From Bradyrhizobium zhanjiangense (GTDB taxonomy: Bacteria > Pseudomonadota > Alphaproteobacteria > Rhizobiales > Xanthobacteraceae): 64,000 nt of DNA. The position numbers were made by a program, and so were the translations under genes. Shown in pieces: positions 1-8,902 of the stretch; positions within the stretch are counted from its first letter, which is position 1, and every line of letters begins with the position of its first letter. The stretch spans positions 1 through 64,000 of the forward strand of contig NZ_CP022221.1 in assembly GCF_004114935.1 (NCBI RefSeq), given 5' to 3'. The notes below the pieces were generated by a model. That model searched no databases and had not been told where the DNA came from. It saw only the letters and a program-made list of their open reading frames with translations.

Positions 1-4
1 CAGT

Positions 5-48
5 ATTCCGAGATGATCTCGCCCACCTTTCCGATTTGATGTCGCCCG
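5..48. repeat. IS21 left-end terminal repeats (two copies visible)
   Basis: Two consecutive copies, about 5-25 and 26-48, match in inverted orientation the repeats at 6001-6100. The outermost left copy may lie outside the window. Bases 49-212 are the non-coding left end of the element; I see no other gene there. Confidence 0.7.
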
Positions 49-212
49 GGCGGGAGGCGTTCTGGCAGTCTGGTTTCTGGCATCGGCGGAGCCGCGTGGT
101 CAATCTTGAATCGCGGCTCGAAGGGGTTGTTTTCTGCTGCTCCTGCTGTGGGCATGTGGGCAACGCCCTTCGCGTTGTCCAAGTGCAGCGGCATGTCCAC
201 AGCGCCACGGGC

Positions 213-956
213 TCAGGCCTTCCGGCCGGGTTTGCGGGTTCGCCGCATGCTCTCGCCGTTGAGGTCGATCCGGTGGGCGTTATGGACCAGGCGATCGAGA
301 ACGGCGTCGGCGTAGGTGGGGTCGCCGATCAGCGCGTGCCATTGATCAACGGGGAGTTGGCTGGTGACGATGGTGGAGCGGCGGCCATAGCGGTCCTCGA
401 GGATCTCCAGGAGGTCGTGACGGGCCGTGGCATCGAGCGGCTCGAGGCCCCAGTCGTCGAGGATGAGAAGATCGACGCGGCCGAGGGCACGCAACAGACG
501 GGGGTGGCGGCCGTCTCCGCGCGCCAGAGCGAGATCGGTGAACAGCCGCGGGACGCGCTGATAGAGCACGGAACGGTTGTCGCGGCAGGCCTTGTTGCCG
601 AGCGCGGAGGCGAGCCAGCTCTTGCCGACGCCGGATGGCCCGCAGATCAAAAGGTTGGCGTGGTCATCGATCCATTGGCATTCGACCAGCATCGTCAGCA
701 GGCTGCGGTCGAGGCCACGCGGGGTGCGATAGTCGATGTCCTCGACGCAGGCCTGCTGGCGCAGCTTGGCGTATTGCAGCCGCTTCGAGAGCCGCTTGTC
801 GCGTCGCAGTGAGGCTTCGCGTTCGAGCAGGAGCGCGAGCCATTCGGCGTGGCCGAGGCTGGCAGCCTCGCCGCCGGCTTCGATGTCGGCGAAGGCCTTG
901 GCCATGCCGTGAAGGCCGAGTTGATGGAGTTGATCGAGGGTCGGATGCGTGAGCAA
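213..956 (-). CDS. istB: IstB-type transposition helper ATPase
   Basis: This 247-residue protein matches the usual IstB length. It has a Walker A loop GPSGVGKSW near the middle and a Walker B segment LLILDDWGLEP, with the DnaA/DnaC-like AAA+ layout. In the IS21 family IstB forms an ATP-dependent oligomer on target DNA and recruits and activates the IstA integrase. The gene starts 11 bases after the istA stop, the normal istAB order. The reading frame is intact, although its partner istA is broken in this copy. Confidence 0.93.
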   Translation of the reverse strand: MLTHPTLDQLHQLGLHGMAKAFADIEAGGEAASLGHAEWLALLLEREASLRRDKRLSKRLQYAKLRQQACVEDIDYRTPRGLDRSLLTMLVECQWIDDHANLLICGPSGVGKSWLASALGNKACRDNRSVLYQRVPRLFTDLALARGDGRHPRLLRALGRVDLLILDDWGLEPLDATARHDLLEILEDRYGRRSTIVTSQLPVDQWHALIGDPTYADAVLDRLVHNAHRIDLNGESMRRTRKPGRKA

Positions 957-967
957 GGCATGATCTC

Positions 968-2186
968 CTAGTTGTAGTAGCGCGGCCCGCGGATGTTGGG
1001 ATGGAGGATCGGCGCGTCGTCCGCGGGACGCTTGGGTGAAGGCCGCCGATCGAGATTGTTGGCGAGGATCGATTTGACCGAGCCGTAGGTGCGCGCGCCG
1101 ATGTCGATCGCCCGCATGGCGGCGGCATCGAGCCGCTCGTGCCCGTAGGATCGGGCGAGCCGGATGATGCCGAGACAGGCGCGAAAGCCCTGCTCGGGGT
1201 GCGTGCGTTCATCGAGGATCAGGTCGCACAGCGCCGCGGTGGCCGGTCCGATCGAGGCGGCGTCCTTGCGGATGCGCTCGATGGTCCAGCCGGCGTGGCG
1301 CCGATGACTGGACGCCATGTGCTCCGGCACGGTCGTGTGCTTGTGGTTGCCGCTCATGCGCTGATGCGCGGCGATCCGCTCACCCTTGTGGAATATCTCC
1401 ACGGTGCGGGCGGTGAAGCGGACCTCGACCTCGGCGCGGGCGAAGCGATGCGGGACGCTGTAGTAATGCGCCTCGACCTCGACGTGATAGTCGATGCTGA
1501 CCCGGCAGATCCGCCACTCGGCGAACACGTAAGGGCTCTCCGGCAAGGCCTTGAGCGCCGGCCGGTCGATCTCCTCCAATAGCTTGCGGCGGGTGACACC
1601 GAGCCGCCGGATCGGTCGCTCCTCGTTGAGCCGGATCATCAACTCGGCGATCGCCGCGTTGACGTCGGCGAGGCTGTGGAAGGTGCGGTGGCGCAGCCGC
1701 CCGAGCAGCCAGCGTTCGACCATCAGGACCGCCTGCTCGACTTTGGCCTTGTCCCGCGGCCGTCGCGGCCTGGCCGGCAGAATGGCGGTGCCGTAATGTG
1801 CCGCCATGTCGGCGTAGCTGCGATTGATCCTAGGATCGTAGAGGCAGGCCTTGATCACCGCGACTTTGGTGTTGTCCGGCACCAAGAGCGCCGGCACGCC
1901 GCCGATCGCCTCGAAGGCGCCGACGTGGCCGCTGATCCAGTCGGCGAGCCCCTGCGTCCAGGTCGCCTGCGCGTAGGTGAAGCTCGATGCGCCGAGCACC
2001 GCGACGAAGATCTGCGCGGCGCGCCGCTCGCCGGTGAACCGGTCGATCACCACCGGCACGCCGTCGCCGGCATAGTCGACGAACAGCTTGTCGCCGGCCG
2101 CATGCGACTGGCGCATCGTCACCGACAGGCGGCCTTCCCAGGCGCGGTAAAGCTCGCAGAAGCAAATATGTGATCGTGAACATATC
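968..2186 (-). pseudogene. istA: IstA transposase, 3' part (interrupted by RIT element)
   Basis: The open frame from 2122 encodes 384 residues of an IS21 transposase: the DDE integrase core and the C-terminal arm. The same frame continues upstream to about 2166 as [14 protein letters not shown], which joins the N-terminal piece at 5575-5934. Between them lies the RIT element. The rest of the frame looks undamaged, so the insertion may be fairly recent. The expression [12 protein letters not shown] near the start of the open frame is typical of the IstA catalytic core. Without its DNA-binding N-terminus the fragment should be inactive. Confidence 0.88.
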
Positions 2187-2274
2187 TCGCGTTATGTTGC
2201 CGCCAGATTTATGTTGTCGCTGCTGGAGCGAGCCAAGGATTGCGCCAATTTCCTCGGCTCGCTCCGCAACATAA
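2187..2274. repeat. RIT left end: terminal inverted repeat and recombinase-box motifs
   Basis: The 31-bp terminal repeat (2187-2217) contains two direct copies of a TTATGTTG-type box (2192-2200 and 2210-2217). A third copy lies inverted at 2266-2274 (GCAACATAA). Between them GGAGCGAGCC (2225-2234) pairs with GGCTCGCTCC (2256-2265) as a 10-bp stem. The same box arrangement occurs at the other end, which suggests binding sites for the recombinases. Confidence 0.65.
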
Positions 2275-2291
2275 GAGTGTGACCTTTCGAC

Positions 2292-3287
2292 CTACAGGGC
2301 CTTCAGGAATGCCATCAACGACGGGAGAGAGGGTTGCCGAGGCGGCGGCCTCAGACTGCTGATGTCGACCCTGGCTAACGCCTCTGCTTTCATTTCCAGG
2401 TCGACTTCAGCATAGATGTGCGTGGTGTCTAATGACACGTGGCCCAGCCAAGCACGGATCGTGTTGATGTCGACGCCGGCGCGCAGCAGGTGCACCGCCG
2501 TTGTGTGCCGAACCGTATGTGGGCTTACGCGCTTCGTCGCCAACGTCGGCACCGTTTCGCCCGCCATGGCGGCATATTGCGTCACGAGACGGTGTATTCC
2601 GAAGCGCGTCAAAGGCTGGTTCGTCCGCCCGAGAAAGACCGCTTCACTTTTGTTCCGGTCGGCCACAAGACGAGTCAACGAGGTTGCGGTCGTTGACCAC
2701 AATGGACAGATTCTAACCTTGTTGCCCTTACCGTGAAGTCGCACTGACGGAGACGCACCCAGTTGGAGATTGCCGACCGTCAATTTTGCTGCCTCATCGG
2801 CGCGAGCACCGCTGTTGTATAGGAAAAGCAGCAGAACATGGTCCCGCACCCCAAGACTCGTGCGTCTGTCAGGTTGATTTAGCAACGCGTCCATCTCGGC
2901 CTTTTCGAGGTATCCGATCGCGGTCTTGGCCGTCTTCTTGAACGGCACTGCCCGTATCTCGGAACACCAGGCCAGGTGGATCGGCGAACGCGTCCCGATA
3001 AAGCGCGCCAGTGAATGGATGGTCGCCAGCCGTTGGTTGCGGGTAACCTCGCTGCACCGGCGATCGCGCTCCAGGTGGTCCAGGAACTTGCGGACGACTT
3101 CCGGCGTCAGCTCTTCCACGGTCATGCGATCGATGGCGCAGCCTCCCTGCTTGCTGGCGAACGGCAGCAACAATGTCAGCGTGTCGCGGTAGCTGGCTTG
3201 GGTGTTGCGGGAAAGATTGCGCTCGGCGACCAGATGTTCCAGCAAGAACCGCCGGATCCACGGACCAAGCAGGCTCTTATCCTTCAT
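2292..3287 (-). CDS. ritC: Tyrosine recombinase, third of the RIT trio
   Basis: This is a 331-residue tyrosine recombinase. The N-terminal SAM-like core-binding domain covers about residues 10-100. The catalytic domain shows the first Arg in NSGARADEA, HTVRHTTAVH (HxxR), LGHVSLDTTHIY (second His and nucleophilic Tyr) and a Lys in the beta-hairpin (HGKGNKVR). I chose the ATG at 3287, preceded by GGAGG six bases upstream; a longer frame to 3314 lacks such a site. The gene overlaps the second trio gene by 11 bases, so translation is probably coupled. In RIT elements the three proteins are always kept together, which implies a joint recombination complex. Confidence 0.88.
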   Translation of the reverse strand: MKDKSLLGPWIRRFLLEHLVAERNLSRNTQASYRDTLTLLLPFASKQGGCAIDRMTVEELTPEVVRKFLDHLERDRRCSEVTRNQRLATIHSLARFIGTRSPIHLAWCSEIRAVPFKKTAKTAIGYLEKAEMDALLNQPDRRTSLGVRDHVLLLFLYNSGARADEAAKLTVGNLQLGASPSVRLHGKGNKVRICPLWSTTATSLTRLVADRNKSEAVFLGRTNQPLTRFGIHRLVTQYAAMAGETVPTLATKRVSPHTVRHTTAVHLLRAGVDINTIRAWLGHVSLDTTHIYAEVDLEMKAEALARVDISSLRPPPRQPSLPSLMAFLKAL

Positions 3288-4221
3288 GGTCGGCCTCCAT
3301 CGCGTACAGGGCAAAGCGCTCGCTGGCCGCCTGGAGGAGATCTGGCGTCATCTGCAAATAGCGCTGGGTTGAACGGATATCGATGTGGCCAAGGTAGGTG
3401 GCGAGTTGCGGAAGCAGTCGCTGCACCTCCTGGCCGGAGCGATACCATGCAATTACCCGGTGCACCGCGGCTGTGTGGCGAATATCGTGCAGCCGTGGAG
3501 GTCGAGGCTCGCCGACAGGGCAACTGATTCCGGCGGCCCGGCGGACATGCTGAAACCAGGAGATGACCCGCACATAGTGCCACGGTCGACTGCCGCGCGT
3601 AGTGAATAATGGAGATTCTTGCCCGCGCGGCAGAGGGAGCCGGCGACGGCGCTCGACGTACTCGACCAATTCCTGGTTGAGCTTTGGTCCGATAGGCACG
3701 AGGCGCGTTTTGAAGAACTTCGTGTCACGGACGGTGATGACCTGATCAGTCAGATCCACGTCTTGCAGGACCAAACGAAGCGCCTCGCCAATGCGCATGC
3801 CGCTTCCGTACAGCAATAAGAGGAGCGTACGGTACATAGCTGGCACATGAGGGCGATGCCCAACCTCCAGGATCGAGGTCGCGTCCAACAGGCGGCGCAG
3901 TTCTTCCGTGGAATAAACATAGGGCGTTTGTTGCGGCAGCAGCTTTGGAAACGATGTCGGCAGTGGGGAGGATGCTGCGTACCCGCGACTGATGGCGAAT
4001 CGATAAAGGCCGCTCAAAACCCTATATCGCAGCATCCAGGTGGCACTGAGCGATCCTTTGCCTTGGAGGAACTCGGCTACCGCCTCTGGGGTGACTTCGC
4101 CGATATCTCGATTGCCCATCGCTCGGCAGAACCTACGGAGCAGAACCTCAGCCGACTCGAAACGCGCCCCCAGTGAGCGCTGCTTGGCCAGATAGGCGTC
4201 GACAACATGGGTCAGCCTCAT
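3277..4221 (-). CDS. ritB: Tyrosine recombinase, second of the RIT trio
   Basis: This is a 314-residue tyrosine recombinase with all visible catalytic positions: Arg in GSGMRIGEA, HDIRHTAAVH (HxxR), LGHIDIRSTQRY (His and Tyr), and Lys in TKFFKTRLVP. The start codon ATG at 4221 overlaps the stop of the upstream gene as ATGA, and GGGAGG precedes it. The spacer between HxxR and the final LGH is longer than in its two neighbours because of a segment rich in Arg, Gln and Leu (residues about 255-275). The three trio proteins are clearly different subfamilies, not recent duplicates. Confidence 0.88.
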   Translation of the reverse strand: MRLTHVVDAYLAKQRSLGARFESAEVLLRRFCRAMGNRDIGEVTPEAVAEFLQGKGSLSATWMLRYRVLSGLYRFAISRGYAASSPLPTSFPKLLPQQTPYVYSTEELRRLLDATSILEVGHRPHVPAMYRTLLLLLYGSGMRIGEALRLVLQDVDLTDQVITVRDTKFFKTRLVPIGPKLNQELVEYVERRRRLPLPRGQESPLFTTRGSRPWHYVRVISWFQHVRRAAGISCPVGEPRPPRLHDIRHTAAVHRVIAWYRSGQEVQRLLPQLATYLGHIDIRSTQRYLQMTPDLLQAASERFALYAMEADHEG

Positions 4222-5441
4222 TGGAGGCCTCCCAGGTCGAACGCTCCGACCTCGCGAAGCGCCTGCATGTTCACCTTGGCGTAGATGCTGGTTGACGCCG
4301 CGCTGCGATGTCCCAAATGGTCCCCGATCTCCTTTATCGACAGACCTTCGGCGAGAAGCCGGGAGGCGCAGGCGTGGCGCAACGCATGGCCACCGCGGTG
4401 GGCAGCGTCGATTCCAAGTGCAACAAATCTGCGGTTGGCGACATCATAAATGCTCCCTGCCTTCAACGGTCGACGGGGCGCGTGCATGCAGAGGAACACT
4501 TCCGGGCACGATGATAGCGGCCGCACCGTGTCGATGTAGCGGGCGAGCGCCTCAGCCGCAGAGGGAACCAGGGGATAGATCTGCGGCTGCCGGCGCTTCA
4601 GGCGGAAAAGCCGTAGCGTCCTACCGGCCCAGTCAATCTGATCAAGGCGCAATGCCGCCGCTTCGCCGCTGCGCATCCCGTAGACCGCGAGCAACAGCAG
4701 GATCGCACGATCGCGGATGTCCCGGGGGTTGTCAGTCTCGGCGTCGGCCAACATGCGCTGCACGTCGAACCAATCTGGGGCATACGGCAGCGACTCCTGA
4801 CGATAAAGCCGAGGCCGGCAAATCGAGGCCGCTAAGCGGTCCGTACACATTCCCCGCTTTGCCGCGTAGCGCAGAAATCCCCGCAAGGCAGAGGCTGTGT
4901 TGGCCACCGAAACGCGGGACCATCGTCCCGTCGCCTGGGCGACAAAATAGGCGTCAACGTCTTCAGGCTGAAGGTCCCTGAGTTGCCGGTTGGTTTTGTC
5001 GCACCAGCGCAGGAACCTGCCGATTATCCGGCTCCATTGCTCCACCGTCGATGGCGAGAATCCGCGCTCATTGCGCATCCATGTCACATACTGGTCGAGT
5101 TGGCTCTGGTACTGAAACACGACGGTTGGTTCACGCCACCAACCGAGAAATCGAAGCCAAGGCCGTCCGATGTCGACCACTCTTCGTGCTGCGGTGGCAG
5201 CCCCCGTCAGGCGCAGACGCTCGGTCGCGATCCGTTGGAGTGCCTCGATATCGATGCCCTGCGAAGCATCTGGACCGAGACGTGCGGCAATCCGCAACAG
5301 CTCGTTGCGCTTGATCTTGAGAGAAGCTGCGGTCGCACCGGCTTCTGCACAGTGGCGAAGGTACCGGTACCGCTCGTCGGTGAATGGCGCGTCATCACGG
5401 TGGGGTACGGTCAAGGGAATGGAATATATCGTCTGATCCAT
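4218..5441 (-). CDS. ritA: Tyrosine recombinase, first of the RIT trio
   Basis: This 407-residue protein is the longest of the trio. An extra N-terminal region of about 110 residues precedes the core-binding domain. The catalytic domain shows MRSGEAAALR (Arg), RLKRRQP (Lys region), HALRHACASR (HxxR) and LGHRSAASTSIY (His and Tyr). I chose the ATG at 5441 because GGAGG stands six bases before it. The open frame runs back to 5567, but that stretch overlaps the element's terminal repeat and is unlikely to be coding. The promoter should lie between 5441 and the right terminal repeat. Confidence 0.87.
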   Translation of the reverse strand: MDQTIYSIPLTVPHRDDAPFTDERYRYLRHCAEAGATAASLKIKRNELLRIAARLGPDASQGIDIEALQRIATERLRLTGAATAARRVVDIGRPWLRFLGWWREPTVVFQYQSQLDQYVTWMRNERGFSPSTVEQWSRIIGRFLRWCDKTNRQLRDLQPEDVDAYFVAQATGRWSRVSVANTASALRGFLRYAAKRGMCTDRLAASICRPRLYRQESLPYAPDWFDVQRMLADAETDNPRDIRDRAILLLLAVYGMRSGEAAALRLDQIDWAGRTLRLFRLKRRQPQIYPLVPSAAEALARYIDTVRPLSSCPEVFLCMHAPRRPLKAGSIYDVANRRFVALGIDAAHRGGHALRHACASRLLAEGLSIKEIGDHLGHRSAASTSIYAKVNMQALREVGAFDLGGLQ

Positions 5442-5485
5442 AGCGAGCCTCCATTGGACAAAAGGTTCGCTACCCAGACGTCGAA

Positions 5486-5574
5486 TTATGTTGCGTGAAC
5501 AATGCCCGCAGAGCTCAGGCTCCCCGCAATTATCGCTCCTTGCACAACATAAATCTGGCCGCAACATAACGCGA
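5486..5574. repeat. RIT right end: terminal inverted repeat and recombinase-box motifs
   Basis: The terminal repeat (5544-5574) holds two GCAACATAA-type boxes (about 5546-5553 and 5561-5569). An inverted inner copy TTATGTTGC lies at 5486-5494. This mirrors the left end (2192-2274): two outer boxes in one direction and one inner box reversed. The stretch 5442-5543 has no gene and must contain the trio's promoter. Confidence 0.65.
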
Positions 5575-5934
5575 ATAGCGATACCCGCCGGGTTCGCCCG
5601 CGATGTACTCCTCCCACAGGATCGCCAGCGTCACGTGCTTGCGCCGGAGTTCGCGGTGCACCGCCGCCCAATCCGGCTCCGCCTGCCGGCGATGGCCCCG
5701 CCGCGTGCCGGGCCCGGCTCCCGCGCTGGCGAACAGCCGGGCCTCCAGCTCCGTGTCGGTGATGTCGTCGGTCAACGGCCAGCTCAGCCCCGCCGCCTCG
5801 AACCGGCGGATCGTCAACCGCACCGTCGATGGGGCCGTCCCCACCCGCCGCGCAATCTCACGGGTCGACATTCCCGCCGACTTCAATCTGATCACATCGC
5901 GCACGTGGCGCATCGCAAGCCTCTCCGTCGGCAT
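5575..5934 (-). pseudogene. istA: IstA transposase, 5' part (interrupted by RIT element)
   Basis: This is the N-terminal ~120 residues of the IS21 transposase. The start is ATG at 5934 (MPTERLAMRHVRDVIRLK), preceded by GGGGGA. It carries the helix-turn-helix MSTREIARRVGTAPSTV that binds the terminal repeats. The frame runs to GGYRYSR at 5575 and then enters the RIT terminal repeat. The remainder of the gene resumes at about 2166. Confidence 0.87.
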
Positions 5935-6000
5935 CCAGGTCCCCCTTCGCAAAGCCGAAAGGCGGGACCGTATCGGAGCCAGAAGAGGCCTCGTCACCCC

Positions 6001-6100
6001 GGGCGACATCATCCCGGAATGGTGGGCGAGATCATCTCGGAATGGCGGGCGAGATCAAATCGGAACGGTGGGCGAGATCATTCCGGAATGGTGGGCGACA
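6001..6100. repeat. IS21 right-end terminal repeats (about five copies)
   Basis: Five copies of a ~22-bp unit (core TGGGCGAGATCATNCCGGAAT) follow each other, starting near 6001, 6023, 6046, 6069 and 6092. The last is partial. In the IS21 family such multiple terminal repeats are IstA binding sites. Confidence 0.75.
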
Positions 6101-6308
6101 TCGAGCGGAATCAGCAACACTATCTGCTTTGCAGAATTTGGAGAGGGATCAATCGCAGTCACCACGAAACTGCGCGACCCACCCAAACTCTCCAGCAGGT
6201 ACTGTAAGTTTTTACCATCTCCAACACCAACTTCTAGCCAACTCAGCGTAACACCACGAGCTAGGCGCTCATCAAGACCACCAAGTATCTCATCGCGCTC
6301 GGATCCAC
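6101..6308 (-). pseudogene. SAM-dependent methyltransferase remnant, second part
   Basis: The minus strand has an open frame from 6300 reading ERDEILGGLDERLARG, then SWLEVGVGDGKN. The latter is a class I methyltransferase motif I (E-V-G-x-G-x-G-like glycine loop), followed about 20 residues later by VVTAIDPS, the usual acidic motif II. The frame runs into the IS21 end at 6100. Its first 18 codons lie beyond the IS66 element at 8925-8978, and the two parts join in frame when the IS66 element and one 8-bp duplicate are removed. The gene is therefore hit twice: interrupted near codon 18 by IS66 and truncated near codon 85 by IS21. Confidence 0.7.
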
Positions 6309-6330
6309 GTACGCATACGACGAAGGCCGC
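6301..6330. repeat. IS66 left target duplication and terminal repeat
   Basis: GGATCCAC at 6301-6308 is the duplicated target. GTACGCATACGACGAAGG from 6309 is the inner terminal repeat and matches the right end, with several mismatches. Confidence 0.75.
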
Positions 6331-6385
6331 CTGATTGACGCATGCGCGCGAGCACGGCGAGTTCTACGATGGCGTTGCGTGAAGG

Positions 6386-8046
6386 TCAGGCGGCTTGCTG
6401 ATCGGCGGACTTGCCGGCTTGGTGCAGGAGCTTCCATTCCCAGGGCAGCAGTTCGCGCAGACGCGAGGTGGGAAGATCAGCGATCCGGGCGAGGACGTCG
6501 GCGAGCCAAGCCTTGGGATCGACGTCGTTGAGGCGACAGGTCGTGATCATCGTCAGCATGATAGCTGCACGATCGGCGCCACGCTGGCTGCCAGCGAAGG
6601 TCCAGTTGCGCCTTCCCAGGGCAATGCCTCTCAATGCACGCTCAGCGCAATTGTTGGTCAAGCAGATCCTGCCATCGTCGAGGAAGCGGACGAAGTCGTC
6701 CCAGCGCTTAAGCATGTAGTTCATGGGCTTCAGGACCTCGGCGGAGCGCGAGAGGCTTTCTCGCTCGCGGAGCAGCCAGTCGTACATGTCGTCGAGCAGC
6801 GGCTTGCTCCGCTCCTGGCGCACAGCACACCGCTCGTCGGCACTACGGCCGTTGATGGCGCGCTCGATCTCGAACAACGCATCCAGACGCCTGACCGCCT
6901 CCAGCGCGATCGGGGAGACCGGTTTGCCCTTGCCCTCCCGGGCGGCTTTCTCGACGTCAGCCAGCTCGAAGAATCCCCGCCGCGCATGGGCCAGGCAAAA
7001 TGCCGGCGTGATCGGCATTGCTTTCCTTTTTGGGTCGAACAACGGCTCGAAGCCGCCATAGCAATCCGCCTGCAGAATGCCGACGAAGGCGGCCAGATGC
7101 CTCTGGGGATGTTCGCCCCGTCGATTGCCCGAGGCATAATAGACCGCCGCCGGCGGCGCAGGCCCGGCGAACGGCCGGTCATCCCGCACATACGTCCAGA
7201 TCCGGCCGGTCGTGCATTTGCCCTTCGCCAGGATGCGGATGGTGGTGTCGTCGCCATGAAGGCGCTCGGCCGCGAGCACATGACGCTCGATCAGCTGGAA
7301 CAGCGGCATGACGGCGAAGGTTCCGTGGCCGACCTGGTCGGCCAGCGTCGACAGCGGCAGATCGATCCTCTCGGCCTTGAAGCGCACGCTCTGGCGGTTG
7401 AGCGGGATATGCATGCCGAACTTGTCGAACAAAATCGTCGCCAGCAATTGTGGGCCGATGAAGCCGCGGGGCGTCGCATGGAACGGTGCCGGCGGCTGGC
7501 TGATCTTCTCGCAATCGCGGCAGGTGAACTTCTCGCGTACCGTCTCGATGACCTTAAAGCGACGCGGAATCTCCTCCAGCGTCTTGGTCACATCCTCGCC
7601 GACCTTCGCCAGCCGCGATCCACCGCAGCAGGCGCAGGTCGTTGGAGCCTCGATGACGACGCGCTCACGTTCGATGTCGTCCGGCCACGGTTTGCGCACC
7701 GGCCGCTTGCGCGTGAAGGCGCTCACGCTCTGGGTTTTTGCCGCGGCAGCCTGCGCAGCCAGCTCATTCTCGGTCGCCGTGGTGGCGAGTTCTTCGAGCT
7801 CCAATTCCAACTGCTCGAGTAGCCGCGCCGTGCGCTCGGAGCGCTGCCCGTGCAGTTCGCGTTTGAGCTTCTCGATCCGTAGCTCAAGATGAGCGATCAG
7901 CACCTCGCTGTCCGACAGCTCCGCCGCGCGTTGGCGGCATCCGCCACTGCCACATCGCGTTCAGCCTGCAACGCCTCGTGCTCGACCAGCAGCGCAAGGT
8001 AGGCGCTCGCGAGATCCGACGGAAGATCGTTCGGCTTCGATGTCAT
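6386..8046 (-). pseudogene. tnpC: IS66 transposase TnpC, frameshifted near its N-terminus
   Basis: The main frame (from 7903) encodes 505 residues: a leucine-zipper-like N-terminus, a zinc-binding segment with CACCGG and CRDC, and the IS66 DDE domain, with NNCAERALRG near the end. The natural start is the ATG at 8046 (MTSKPNDLPSDLASAY). That frame stops after about 50 codons. The two frames connect if one G is restored around 7921-7926, so a single-base deletion has broken the gene after ~40 codons. Internal start codons could still give a truncated protein. Known IS66 transposition requires all three products. Confidence 0.82.
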
Positions 8047-8091
8047 GAAGCCATTGAATCAGATCGAGCATCAGATTCAAACCCAAAACGA

Positions 8092-8439
8092 TTATCCGAC
8101 CCGCGTCGGACGCTGGGTTTCTTGCGGATTGCGCCAATCGATCCCGGACAGCAGGTAGCTCAACTGCGCCAGCGAGATCGTTACCGCTTCACCGGCAACC
8201 GATGGCCAGATAAACTTTCCTCTCTCGAGTTTTTTTGTGAACAAGCAGGCTCCCTGACCATCGTGCCAGATCACCTTCACAAGATCGCTGCGGCGACCGC
8301 GGAAGACAAACAAATGACCGCTAAGCGGTTCTTTGTGCAGCACCTCCTGCACTTGGAGGGCCAGCGATGGAAAGCCTCTGCGCATATCCGTGTAGCCTGT
8401 AGCCAGCCACACTCGCACATTCCCTGGTACAGAAATCAT
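8092..8439 (-). CDS. tnpB: IS66 accessory protein TnpB (Orf2-like)
   Basis: This 115-residue protein has the highly conserved IS66 Orf2 signature (YTDMRRGFPSLALQVQE, then GHLFVFRGRRSDLVKVIWHD). I place the start at the ATG at 8439, where it overlaps the tnpA stop as ATGA. A longer frame upstream overlaps tnpA and is unlikely. Function in transposition is established genetically for the family, but the biochemical role is unknown. Confidence 0.92.
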   Translation of the reverse strand: MISVPGNVRVWLATGYTDMRRGFPSLALQVQEVLHKEPLSGHLFVFRGRRSDLVKVIWHDGQGACLFTKKLERGKFIWPSVAGEAVTISLAQLSYLLSGIDWRNPQETQRPTRVG

Positions 8440-8837
8440 CGGCGTCCAAGCACATCGAGGACCCGCGCCAACGCCTCCGGATCGACGTGCGCATCCACCC
8501 GGATGCACCGTCGGTTGCCGAGATCGATCTCTATCAATCCAGTACGCGCGGCTGCCGCCGACCGAACTCGGCCATCAACCGTAGGCAAAAGCTTCGGAGT
8601 TTCTTCAGCCGGGGCCGCTACGGCGGCGATCTGCACCGGCGTAAAAGATAGCCCAACTTGTTCCGATGTCCGTGCTTGTCGACGCCAGGTAAACACCAGG
8701 CTGGCCGCTACTCCGTTGCGCCGCGCAACCTCAGTTACCTTCGCGCCCGGCGCCAGCGTCTCCTCGACAATCCGTGCCTTGTCGTCCTGCGACCAACGCC
8801 GCCGCCGCTCGAGCCCGCCCAAAACCTCGACCCGCAT
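8436..8837 (-). CDS. tnpA: IS66 accessory protein TnpA (Orf1-like, helix-turn-helix)
   Basis: This 133-residue protein contains an IS3/IS66-type helix-turn-helix (RRRWSQDDKARIVEETL, then VTEVARRNGVAASLVFTW). Its C-terminal half is variable in the family. It is the first gene of the IS66 operon and overlaps tnpB by four bases. The frame is intact. Confidence 0.9.
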   Translation of the reverse strand: MRVEVLGGLERRRRWSQDDKARIVEETLAPGAKVTEVARRNGVAASLVFTWRRQARTSEQVGLSFTPVQIAAVAAPAEETPKLLPTVDGRVRSAAAARTGLIEIDLGNRRCIRVDAHVDPEALARVLDVLGRR

Positions 8838-8902
8838 CGCCTGATGACCTTAAAGCTAGACTTAAGGTCACACGCTTCGCGAATTACCACCCGTCACGCA
8901 AG

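Larger units (their letters stand above)
2187..5574 (-). mobile_element. RIT (recombinase-in-trio) element inserted in istA
   Basis: Three tyrosine recombinase genes in one direction overlap each other (4218-4221 and 3277-3287). They are bounded by a 31-bp inverted repeat, 2187-2217 and 5544-5574, with one internal mismatch. This matches the known RIT organisation of three different site-specific recombinases in a fixed order with no cargo. The element splits istA. I cannot define a clean target duplication: about 20 bases between the left repeat and the resumed istA frame are not explained by the other side. Confidence 0.85.
1..6100 (-). mobile_element. IS21-family element (istA-istB), interrupted by a RIT element
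   Basis: The element encodes an IstB-type ATPase and an IstA-type transposase on the minus strand. Both ends carry several copies of a ~22-bp repeat (core TGGGCGAGATCAT), a hallmark of the IS21 family. The right end is placed at 6100, where the outermost copy starts TGTCGCCC on the minus strand. The left end lies at or before base 1, so no target duplication can be checked. The istA gene is split by a three-recombinase element (2187-5574), so this copy should not be able to transpose alone. Its right end truncates a methyltransferase gene (6101-6308). Confidence 0.85.

Noticed and set aside
2292..5441. Phage, integron or integrative element integrases
   Set aside because: Three overlapping different tyrosine recombinases with shared terminal repeats and no cargo fit a RIT element; there are no phage or conjugation genes.
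6001..6100. CRISPR-like array
   Set aside because: The ~22-bp repeats are adjacent without spacers and match the inverted copies at the other IS21 end.
6395..7822. 475-residue plus-strand open frame over IS66 tnpC
   Set aside because: Antisense shadow of the transposase; no start signal or domain.
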